Source: Nocardia australiensis
Lineage (GTDB): Bacteria; Actinomycetota; Actinomycetes; Mycobacteriales; Mycobacteriaceae
Direction of reading: 5' to 3'
DNA: 64,000 nucleotides
Assembly (NCBI RefSeq): GCF_020733705.1
Contig: NZ_JAJFZM010000001.1
Location: 2,480,001-2,544,000, forward strand
Made by a program: the position numbers and the translations under genes. Below are positions 1 through 7,487 of this stretch, piece by piece. The notes beneath the pieces were generated by a model. The model did not search any database. It was not told the origin of the DNA and was given only the letters and a program-made list of their open reading frames with translations. Position 1 is the first letter of the stretch. Every line of letters starts with the position of its first letter.

Positions 1-2
1 GC

Positions 3-1760
3 CTGGGAAAGATCGACGCGCTGGTCGAATACGCCAAGGAACTGCGTGGCATTGATGCCAGTGCGGTAGACGTGGCTCGCGACCGGCTGGCGAAGCGGCT
101 CGGCGTCGATCCCGGCGAGCTCGCGCCGAAGAAGTACATCGTGGACAAGGTCAGCGGAAACCCTCGCTACCAGCTGGATCTGACGTCGGTCCACCCCGGC
201 AAACTCAACCGTGCGATCGCGAATCTGGTGCATCGGAGCCATGCGCGAACCGGACTCTTCGACACGCTGACCGACTATGCGCGTGAGTTGAGTGCGGTGG
301 ACCCGTACACCGAGGAGTTGCGCGCCAATTCCGATGCCGCGCCGCGTGATCCGCGTATTGCCGACGGCGAACTATCGGTCCGGGAGGTGCCTGCGGACCT
401 ACGCGAAATCATCGGCGATCGAGACCGATTCCTCACCGACATCCAAGACCGAGGTGGCGAACACCTCGATCCGACCGATCTGCAAGAGCCAGGCGGTGAT
501 TGGCGCCGGGTCGCCAGTGTCGGACTCGAGGGCGCGACGCCGAAAGAGTACGCGACCGTGTTCAAACAATTCCGTACCGGAAACTTCGACAAACTGGGCG
601 TGCGAACTCCCGGGCAACTCACCGCACTCCAGGAGCGGTTGCGCGACGAGGTGCGCGATACCGCAGCCGAAATCGGTAGCCTCGAAGAGTTGGCCGGCCA
701 CTACAACCGCACCTACCTCGAACCGTCCACGGATTCGGCGGCACCCGACGCCCGCCGCGATCGAGAAATTGGCCCCGAATCACGCACCGTGACCATATCC
801 GAAGCCAATCGTGCCGACCCGCAGGAGCTCGCCGCGACGGAGGCGGGCGCGGCAGCATCGATCGAGACCGAAAAGGTGGAATCCACTGCCACAGAGTCGG
901 CACGCGACAGGCAACCAGATCATCTGCCTCCGGAATCCGGTGCAACCGTTGCTGATTCAATGGCGCACTGGCCGGTCGAGGGGCACCGCGAGACAGCCGC
1001 CGAGCTGACGGCCGCATTCGAACGAACCGCAGGGGATCGGCCGGTGGTGGCGCACGACATCTCCGGTGCGCCGGGCGAACGCTGGGTGCGCGGCGCGGTG
1101 ACCGATCGCAGTCGCGAGCTGCCGATGCGCGATGCGCCCGACAAGCAGACCGGGCGGGTCGAACCGACCGAACCGGGCCTGCTCACCGAACTTTTGGAGG
1201 CGAACGCCGGCAGCTGGGGCGTCGAATTCGGCAGTGACGGAACGAGAACCAGATGGTTCCAGTTATTCGAAGCGGCCGGGCCACACGACCCATCGAAGTT
1301 CGCGGCAGAACCGGTCATTGACCTGGCCATCCCACCCGACGCGTTCCACGAGGGCATTTCCGAGTTCAGACAGGCCGTCGTCGATGTGCTGATCGAAGCT
1401 GGGTGGCCGGAGCCCCGGCGCGAGGACGTCAGGCTGCTCGTATCCGAGTTGCTGACCAACGTCGATCGGTACGCACCGGAAGGCGATGCGCGGCTGCGGG
1501 TTTGGCTGACCACTGATGGCGCACGCGTCGAGGTCGGTGACTCGAGCCGGGCGCTGCCGACCTGGCGGCCGGAGAGCGAGTTCGCCACCTTCGATATCGA
1601 TGCGATCGAAATCGACTTGAATGCATGGGATTTGGGCGAGTTGGTCGCCGGTTCGCACGGCCGGGGTATCGGGCTGATCTTCGAACTCGCCGATAGGTGG
1701 GGCATAGACCTGGAGCGGGTAGGCGGCAAGGGGATTTGGTTCGAAGTTCGCCGCGAGTAG
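3..1760 (+). CDS. C-terminal part of a long protein with an RsbW-like ATPase domain (5' partial)
   Basis: The reading frame is open from base 3 without a stop, so the start lies outside the window; the GTG at 72 is only the first internal start codon. The visible part is about 585 residues. The first ~230 are charged and helical with no recognised fold, and the middle is low-complexity and acidic. The last ~120 residues resemble the GHKL/HATPase_c_2 (RsbW/SpoIIAB-like) domain: an N-box 'SELLTNVDRYA', an ATP-contact 'VEVGDSS' with Asp, and a G2-like 'GSHGRGIGLIFELADRWG'. In actinobacteria this domain is usually an anti-sigma kinase, but it also caps very long proteins next to type VII loci. 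The gene precedes three ESX-substrate modules on the same strand. Being part of a giant T7-linked protein is inference. Confidence 0.7.
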   Translation: MGKIDALVEYAKELRGIDASAVDVARDRLAKRLGVDPGELAPKKYIVDKVSGNPRYQLDLTSVHPGKLNRAIANLVHRSHARTGLFDTLTDYARELSAVDPYTEELRANSDAAPRDPRIADGELSVREVPADLREIIGDRDRFLTDIQDRGGEHLDPTDLQEPGGDWRRVASVGLEGATPKEYATVFKQFRTGNFDKLGVRTPGQLTALQERLRDEVRDTAAEIGSLEELAGHYNRTYLEPSTDSAAPDARRDREIGPESRTVTISEANRADPQELAATEAGAAASIETEKVESTATESARDRQPDHLPPESGATVADSMAHWPVEGHRETAAELTAAFERTAGDRPVVAHDISGAPGERWVRGAVTDRSRELPMRDAPDKQTGRVEPTEPGLLTELLEANAGSWGVEFGSDGTRTRWFQLFEAAGPHDPSKFAAEPVIDLAIPPDAFHEGISEFRQAVVDVLIEAGWPEPRREDVRLLVSELLTNVDRYAPEGDARLRVWLTTDGARVEVGDSSRALPTWRPESEFATFDIDAIEIDLNAWDLGELVAGSHGRGIGLIFELADRWGIDLERVGGKGIWFEVRRE

Positions 1761-1856
1761 CGGGCCGTGATTCTTTACCATCCCTTAAGGAGCGTTTCGC
1801 CTGGATCGGCCGAACCGACCGCTCGGGTCCGGGACAATCGGGCAACGGGGTATCGC

Positions 1857-1937
1857 ATGGAGCACCGCATCATCTATGCCGAAGTGCAAGAGGATGATTC
1901 GCGGTCGGCATCGATTTGTGAGGAGTGTTTACAGTGA
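1857..1937 (+). CDS. possible 26-codon upstream ORF with a CxxC
   Basis: An ATG at 1857 is preceded by GGGG six bases upstream and encodes 26 residues ending in ICEECLQ. Its TGA overlaps the GTG start of the next gene (GTGA at 1934-1937), the arrangement of translational coupling. A related peptide pattern (YA-x2-Q-x-DDSR) is encoded at the same place before the third module (within 7287-7424), while before the second module the frame is broken by a stop. It may be a real leader peptide, a decayed coding remnant, or coincidence in a conserved DNA element. Confidence 0.3.
   Translation: MEHRIIYAEVQEDDSRSASICEECLQ
1871..1904 (+). promoter_or_regulatory. 34-bp upstream element, copy 1 of 3
   Basis: This block aligns without gaps to 4441-4474 and 7334-7367. 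The shared core reads CAyCTATrCy, then rrAGwGyAAG, then ATTCrCG at the end. It sits 63 bp before the start of the first modular protein. Conservation across three otherwise divergent intergenic regions suggests a promoter or operator used in common, or a remnant of duplication. Confidence 0.4.
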
Positions 1938-3637
1938 GCGACGAGGATCTGCCGAATCTGGGCCAGATACTGGGCGGTTATGCGTCGACCGACGGCGGGG
2001 GTGACCGGCTGACGCTGCCAGACGGGCAAGGAAACGCCTGCGCCGAGGTGGTGGCTAACGTGCTCGCGGCGGTCGAGTCGGTAAGGAAACAGGCGACCGA
2101 CGCGAATCTCGCCACGGTGAAACCGGTCAGCAGCCTGCACTCCGGCCGGTTGCTTGCCGATAAATTCGCCCGACGTGGTGCCGAACTCGATGACATTCTG
2201 GCCGATCACGTCAAGATTCTCACTGATCTCGGCGAGGCATTTGTGTTGGCCGACAAGAAATACCACGGGCAGGACGACGACGCGGCAGAGCAGTTCAACG
2301 AGATCATGAAGAACGCGTCCGGGGACGACTACATGAGTCCCAAACCGGACCCCTACGCCTGGTTTGGCCCGGGTATCAATTGGAAATGGAGCGGGAACTT
2401 CGATACGGCCGATGAATTCAAAGACAAGCCGCCGACTTCCGAGCAATTGGACAGTAAAATCTATGAGGTAGACGGTCAGTACATTCCCATCGAACCCGGA
2501 ATGTCGGTCGATTGGCGGACGGAATACGAAACCTTCGCCTCCGGCGAGTCGTTCAGTGGCCAAACCGAGCAATCTCAGACATGGTGCTGGTTATCGACGG
2601 AACTGCAGAGCGCATTCGGGGCGGTATCAGGTCAACTCAACTCGGTGAGCCACCAGTGGCAAGGGCGTGGGAAAGAAGCCGCGATGTCGGCAAGTACAAC
2701 GTATGCGCAGGCTACCGAGCCCTTGACGAACCAGATGAACTGGTTGGGCGAGACGATGAATTTCATTGTCGGCCAGGTGGCCAAGGCAGGGGGCCAGATT
2801 CATGAATCGCTGGCTGGTATTGTCGACGGCAGTTCCACGCAGGCTTTAAACGATACTGCGGCTCGCAGCGAGGCTGCCGCGGCTATCGATACAACCTATA
2901 AATCGGCGTTGAATGACGTGACCAACGCAATCACCGTACTAGTAGGCCCGAAAAGCCCACTTGGCTCGAAGACCGACATCGGTCCCGACGGCCCACCGGC
3001 AACTGGTGGTCTGCCCGGCGGGTCAACTGTCGGCGGACCGGCAATCGCGGCCCAGCAGGCCGATTTCATGAAAGCGCAGCAGGATGCCATGCGGCAGCAG
3101 CGCGAACAGCAGCAACGCGCGGCCGCCGATCAAGCCGCCCAGCAACTACAGCAAGCAGCGCAGCAAGGCTTGCAATCCGCTCAGCAGGCCGTGGAGCAAG
3201 GTGCGCAGGCCGCCCAGCAGGCGGCACAGGACGCGATGGCCAAAAATATGGAGACAGCGGGCTTTTCGGGCCTGCCGTCGCTGTCGGAGTTGGGAAAGGA
3301 CGCACTCACTCCGGGTGGCGGCGCTGGTAGAGGCGGCGGTGGAGGTGGCGGTCTCGGAGCCGGAGCCGGTCTCGGTGCCGCGCCGAACCCCAAGCTGTTC
3401 CCGCGTGCGGTGCTGCCGGATTCGATCGCTGCCGCCGTCGGCCGCGCGGGGCTGGCGACTTCGGGTGCCGGCACGCCGGGTTCGCCCGGTGGTATGGGGC
3501 CCGCCGGTCACGGTGCGGGCGGCCAGGGCGGGCAGAAGGGGCACAAGCGGGCCGCCTACCTGGACTCGACCGAACATCTGAAGGACGCGTTCGGCGACGC
3601 CCCCGCCACGGTGCGACCGGTCATCGACGATGAGTAG
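1934..3637 (+). CDS. modular ESX-associated protein 1 (central WxG, Gln-rich, Gly-rich tail)
   Basis: The 567-residue protein starts at GTG 1934, because AGGAG at 1921-1925 is eight bases upstream; a GTG at 1925 lacks that spacing. The N-terminal ~130 residues are helical with a motif shared by all three paralogues (SGRLLADKF ... ILTDLGEAFV). A central helical hairpin carries WQG (HQWQGRGKEAA), as in WXG100 proteins. A Gln/Ala-rich coiled-coil stretch (~385-440) and a Gly-rich linker follow. The C-terminal tail has GTPGSPGGMGPAGHGAGG and YLDSTEHL. No signal peptide or membrane segment is visible. The overlapping downstream EspG gene suggests a chaperoned type VII substrate; this is inference, and no catalytic motif was seen. 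Confidence 0.7.
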   Translation: MSDEDLPNLGQILGGYASTDGGGDRLTLPDGQGNACAEVVANVLAAVESVRKQATDANLATVKPVSSLHSGRLLADKFARRGAELDDILADHVKILTDLGEAFVLADKKYHGQDDDAAEQFNEIMKNASGDDYMSPKPDPYAWFGPGINWKWSGNFDTADEFKDKPPTSEQLDSKIYEVDGQYIPIEPGMSVDWRTEYETFASGESFSGQTEQSQTWCWLSTELQSAFGAVSGQLNSVSHQWQGRGKEAAMSASTTYAQATEPLTNQMNWLGETMNFIVGQVAKAGGQIHESLAGIVDGSSTQALNDTAARSEAAAAIDTTYKSALNDVTNAITVLVGPKSPLGSKTDIGPDGPPATGGLPGGSTVGGPAIAAQQADFMKAQQDAMRQQREQQQRAAADQAAQQLQQAAQQGLQSAQQAVEQGAQAAQQAAQDAMAKNMETAGFSGLPSLSELGKDALTPGGGAGRGGGGGGGLGAGAGLGAAPNPKLFPRAVLPDSIAAAVGRAGLATSGAGTPGSPGGMGPAGHGAGGQGGQKGHKRAAYLDSTEHLKDAFGDAPATVRPVIDDE

Positions 3638-4421
3638 GGCCTGGAAGTTCACCGACCTCGAATTCCTCGTGCTGTGGGAGGGAATCGAGAAGGACTCGCT
3701 TCCGATGCCATTGTCGATCGCCAGCAATCTGAGCAACTGGGATGAGCTCAATGAAGCGAAGGCCGAGGCCAAGGATCGGGTGTGGCCGACACGTGACGGC
3801 GAGCTCGACGTGGCCATGGCGGCTATCGCGCGACCAGACATCCGGGTGGTGCTCGCTGCCCGAGCAGGCGACGACCCGGAGAAACCGGAAGGCAGTATCC
3901 GGATACTCGGCGTGCGCCGGGCCGGCCGTGGTTACGTGGTGAAGCAGCTGCCGGGCGAAACAGTCTGGCACAGTGCGGGATTCGTGATCACCGAATGTGA
4001 CGCGATCAAGCTCGCCGATGCGGTTGTGCAGGAATTGCCCGAGGCCCCGGCGGGCACCGGGTCCGGCATTGTCTTGGTGCCGGACCGACGCGCGCCCGGC
4101 GACGCCACGGACTATTCGTATGGCCGCTCGCGGATATTCGACTCACCGGAGGAATCCGTCCGCAGCACGTCCGCGCAATTCCTCGACAGGCCCGCCTCGA
4201 CCGTCGGCGCCATCGAAATCCGGCAGGGCGACTCCCGATTCGGTCCGCGCGGCGTGGTGCGCCGCCGATTGCACTGGCGTGACGTGATCGACGACGGCCG
4301 GTACGCGATCACCACGGACACCCCGCCGACGGCGTCGGGTGTGGACGCGCGGCGGCTCACCGCGATGATCAATATCGAGCTCGCCACCGTGGTTCGCGCG
4401 ATCCGCGACGAACGCGCATGA
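3630..4421 (+). CDS. EspG-family ESX secretion-associated chaperone (module 1)
   Basis: The 263-residue protein has the EspG family pattern: an N-terminal W-x-F/L-TDLEF-x2-LWE segment, a central GYVVKQLPGETVWHSAGFVITECDA strand region and a C-terminal RFGPRGVVRR-x-LHWRD-x4-DDGRYAI segment. EspG proteins are cytosolic chaperones that bind the helical tips of PE-PPE substrates and deliver them to the matching ESX machine. The ATG at 3630 overlaps the end of the upstream modular protein by eight bases, so the two are almost certainly co-translated. No PE/PPE gene is adjacent, so the modular protein is the probable client. Confidence 0.88.
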   Translation: MSRAWKFTDLEFLVLWEGIEKDSLPMPLSIASNLSNWDELNEAKAEAKDRVWPTRDGELDVAMAAIARPDIRVVLAARAGDDPEKPEGSIRILGVRRAGRGYVVKQLPGETVWHSAGFVITECDAIKLADAVVQELPEAPAGTGSGIVLVPDRRAPGDATDYSYGRSRIFDSPEESVRSTSAQFLDRPASTVGAIEIRQGDSRFGPRGVVRRRLHWRDVIDDGRYAITTDTPPTASGVDARRLTAMINIELATVVRAIRDERA

Positions 4422-4440
4422 GATCTGACCTGCGGATACT

Positions 4441-4474
4441 CACCTATACCGGAGTGTAAGAACACGATTCACGA
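4441..4474 (+). promoter_or_regulatory. 34-bp upstream element, copy 2 of 3
   Basis: This copy lies 155 bp before the second modular gene and contains CCTATACC, which recurs before the EspC-like gene at 10827-10834. A second block downstream, ACACCGACTATTCACGC at 4480-4496, matches 7374-7390 with two changes. A 13-codon frame starting in the EspG stop (ATGA at 4418) runs through it and stops at 4459. No convincing -35 box was found. Confidence 0.4.
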
Positions 4475-4595
4475 TCAATACACCGACTATTCACGCAACT
4501 CATGAATCATCGCCACCATTGGTGCGATTGAGGTGGGTGTTGTGGCAGCGATCTGGTGCGGTCCAGGCAGCAGTGCGATAGGCGGGAGTTGACCG

Positions 4596-6428
4596 ATGGC
4601 CCCAGCAGATGGCAAGCCCAATCCGTGGCAACTCTCCGGAGACGACGTCGGTAAGGGCGACAAGCTGACCGTCAAACAGCAGGCGTTGCAGACGCTGGCG
4701 GATGACGCCGTCGACGTGTGGCGGATCCTCGACATCGTTTCGGGCTATACCTATTACCTGGAGAAGATCGACGGTTTCGGGAATCTGCCTTCCGGCATCG
4801 CGCTACAGGAGAAGTTCCGGCATGCGGGCCGTGACCTGACCGACCGGGTGAACAGGCATAAGGAAACCCTCACCGATTTGGGCGAGACCTTCATCGCCGC
4901 AGGCAAGCTGTACGCCAATTCCGAGGAGTCCTCGAAGGAGGCGTTCGAGCGAATCAAGGTCGACCGTTTCGTGCACCTGCCCGACATCAAGTCGGCGCCG
5001 AGGGACGGCGAGACAAAAGTACCGGATTGGGGCGGCAAAATCGGCCGCACCGACAAATACCCCGGTACCTCCGACAAGCTCAAAGCCCTCGCCGAACAGG
5101 ACTCCGGGCGTTACACGGAGTCGGTGGGTGCCGAGCCCGCGGACATCTTGGATTACCCCACGGCCTACAGCCTGCACAACTCGCTCATCAACACAATGGG
5201 ACATATCTCCGATGTCTCCGGAATGTGGCGCTGGATGGCCGATCTGATTATTCCGAGGCACACGAATCTGGGCAATCAGATGTCGACGGTTCAATCCTGC
5301 GGCGGATGGGACAGCGACGGGGCAGCCAAGGCGGGCAAGGCCGTCAGCGCCTATGTCGCCGGTCTGAAGAAGATGACCGACACCATGACCACGATCGCCG
5401 AGAACCTGTCGAATGCCGATGGTTGGGTGTACACAGTCCAGTCCAATACTCCGAACATCCCGCCGGACCAGGTCGGTACCGACTACGCCCGCCAGGAGGT
5501 CGCTACTGCGAAAAGGATCTATACGGACTGGTATATCCCGGGAATCAACGCATCAAGCGACGCGATTCCCGTCATACCCGAAGTGGTGAATCCCCTTGCC
5601 GCACCGGCATCTCCGCCGCCGGACAACAAAAAGACAACGACCGACCAGAATGGCGGCGGCGGTACGAATCAGGGCGGCGGTGGCGGCGGTGCTGGAACAG
5701 GTGGTGGCGGTGGTGGCGGCGGAGACACTTCCGCGGCCATGCGGCAGGCACAACTGAACGCCGCCAAACAGAACCAGGAACTGCGGAACGCGCAGCAGAG
5801 GGCGGAGCAGGAAGCCAACCAGCGCAGCGCCGTGTACGAAAAGCAACAGAGACAGGCCGAACTGCAAGCCAGGCAGCGGCAGGCCGAACAACAGCGTGCC
5901 GCCGCCCAGCAACAGACCCAGCAGACCGCGCAGCAATTGCAGCAGGCGGCTCAACAGGGCATGCAGTCCGTGCAGCAAGCGGTCGAGCAGAGCATGCAGT
6001 CCGCTCAGCGAGGCGCTCAGGAAGCGATGGCGAAAGGCATGCGGTCAGCGGGTCTTTCCGGGTTGCCCGGTGCGCTATCGGAATTGGGCAAGGACGCGCT
6101 CACGCCGGGTAGCGGACTCGGGAAGGGCGGCGGTGGCGGCGCGGGTGCGGGCGCCGGCTTCGGCAGTGCCGCCGCGCAGCACGCCAAGCTGTTCCCACGT
6201 GCCGCACTCTCCGATTCCATTGCCGCCGCGGCGAATCGGGCCGGGCTGGCCGCGCCGGGCGCCGGTACGCCCGGATCGCCCGGCGGTATGGGGCCCGCCG
6301 GTCATGGCGCGGGCGGTCAAGGTGGGCAGAAGGAACACAAGCGCGCCGACTACCTCGACTCCATCGAACACCTCGATGACGCGCTCGGCGACGCTCCGGT
6401 CGTCGCCATACCTCTTGTGGACCGATGA
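4596..6428 (+). CDS. modular ESX-associated protein 2 (Gln-rich, Gly-rich tail)
   Basis: The 610-residue paralogue of the proteins at 1934 and 7488 starts at ATG 4596, with GGGAG about nine bases upstream. The N-terminal domain contains LTDLGETFIAAGKLY, the counterpart of the motif in paralogue 1. The central hairpin has CGGWDSDGAAKAGKA, where the WxG turn is altered to WDSDG. Residues ~335-375 are Gly-rich, ~380-475 are a Gln/Ala/Arg coiled coil, and the tail again has GTPGSPGGMGPAGHGAGG and YLDSIEHLDDALGDAP. It is followed with a four-base ATGA overlap by its own EspG gene. Function is unknown; secretion through ESX is inferred. Confidence 0.7.
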   Translation: MAPADGKPNPWQLSGDDVGKGDKLTVKQQALQTLADDAVDVWRILDIVSGYTYYLEKIDGFGNLPSGIALQEKFRHAGRDLTDRVNRHKETLTDLGETFIAAGKLYANSEESSKEAFERIKVDRFVHLPDIKSAPRDGETKVPDWGGKIGRTDKYPGTSDKLKALAEQDSGRYTESVGAEPADILDYPTAYSLHNSLINTMGHISDVSGMWRWMADLIIPRHTNLGNQMSTVQSCGGWDSDGAAKAGKAVSAYVAGLKKMTDTMTTIAENLSNADGWVYTVQSNTPNIPPDQVGTDYARQEVATAKRIYTDWYIPGINASSDAIPVIPEVVNPLAAPASPPPDNKKTTTDQNGGGGTNQGGGGGGAGTGGGGGGGGDTSAAMRQAQLNAAKQNQELRNAQQRAEQEANQRSAVYEKQQRQAELQARQRQAEQQRAAAQQQTQQTAQQLQQAAQQGMQSVQQAVEQSMQSAQRGAQEAMAKGMRSAGLSGLPGALSELGKDALTPGSGLGKGGGGGAGAGAGFGSAAAQHAKLFPRAALSDSIAAAANRAGLAAPGAGTPGSPGGMGPAGHGAGGQGGQKEHKRADYLDSIEHLDDALGDAPVVAIPLVDR

Positions 6429-7210
6429 GCCGTACCTGGAAGTTCAGCGATCTGGAATTCATGGCGCAGTGGGAGACGCTGAAGCAGGACTATCTGCCGG
6501 ATCCGTTCGTCTACACCTGCCGAACCTGGAGCAATGAGGACTACGTCCGTGAGAAGGCCGACGCGCTGGCTCGCGTTCGCCGCGCGCGCGACCGCTCCTT
6601 CGATGATGCGCTCGAGGCAGTGGCCTACCCGGATATCCGCATCGTCGCCGAAAGCTGGGACGAGTGCGAACCGCAGCGGCTCGACAGGCTGATTCGGTTG
6701 CACGGTGTGCGGCAGGGGGAGCGCGGGTATGTGGTCTCGGAACTGGCCGGGGAATCGTTCTGGCATTCCGGCGGATTCACCGTCACCGAGTGCGATGCGG
6801 TGGATCTCGCCGCAGCGGTGGTGCGCGCATTGCCCGAGGTTGCTGGCGGCTCTCGCGCCGAGGTCGTGTTGTCTACTCGTGACGAAGGCGCGGAACTCGA
6901 CTACTTCTATGGCCGTTCGCATGTGCTCGAGTCGTTCGACAGATCCGGTGCCGATCACTCGACGAGCTTTCTGGATTTGCCGACCTCGCGCGTCGGGACG
7001 ATCGACGTGATCCAGGGCAGGTCGCGTTTCGGGCCGCGCGGCATCACTCGACACCGGCTGGAATGGCGTGATGTGCGCGATGATGGCCGTTACGTGATCG
7101 ATGATCGGACCCCACCGGTCGCGGTCGGCGCCGATGCGAGTCGCCTGATCGGGACCATCAATTCGCGGGTGGCCGCGGTGATCCGCGCCATCAAGGACGA
7201 ATGGGTCTGA
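6425..7210 (+). CDS. EspG-family ESX secretion-associated chaperone (module 2)
   Basis: The 261-residue EspG-family protein is clearly related to those at 3630 and 9263. Family landmarks are TWKFSDLEFMAQWE at the N-terminus, GYVVSELAGESFWHSGGFTV in the centre and RFGPRGITRHRLEWRDVRDD followed by GRYVI near the C-terminus. It overlaps the upstream gene by four bases (ATGA). Divergence between the three EspG copies parallels that of their upstream partners, as expected if each chaperone is specific for its neighbour. Confidence 0.88.
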   Translation: MSRTWKFSDLEFMAQWETLKQDYLPDPFVYTCRTWSNEDYVREKADALARVRRARDRSFDDALEAVAYPDIRIVAESWDECEPQRLDRLIRLHGVRQGERGYVVSELAGESFWHSGGFTVTECDAVDLAAAVVRALPEVAGGSRAEVVLSTRDEGAELDYFYGRSHVLESFDRSGADHSTSFLDLPTSRVGTIDVIQGRSRFGPRGITRHRLEWRDVRDDGRYVIDDRTPPVAVGADASRLIGTINSRVAAVIRAIKDEWV

Positions 7211-7333
7211 CCCACACCGGTTTTGCTGACCCGACCTGCGAGTATTCGACGTATCTTCAAGAGCCTCTGGCCGGATTGCTCCAGGTGTGGATAATTGGCA
7301 CCAGGGCGGTGTCGACAGCAACGCTCCGACAAC

Positions 7334-7367
7334 CACCTATGCTAAAGAGCAAGACGATGATTCACGA
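7334..7367 (+). promoter_or_regulatory. 34-bp upstream element, copy 3 of 3
   Basis: This copy lies 154 bp before the third modular gene, almost the same distance as copy 2. The rest of the 277-bp gap after EspG 2 also resembles the gap after EspG 1 (GACCTGCG at 7231 and at 4427), so the intergenic DNA was duplicated with the genes. A 45-codon frame from GTG 7287 to TGA 7424 passes through the element. Confidence 0.4.
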
Positions 7368-7487
7368 ATTGTGACACCGACTGTTCATGCGGCCCATGGG
7401 ATGGGGCTTCATGTGCGGGGGTGAGTGCGGTACGAATTGTCGTGCGTCTCGCGGTGTCACTGTGTCGTGTCAGGCAGGAGTCGACCG

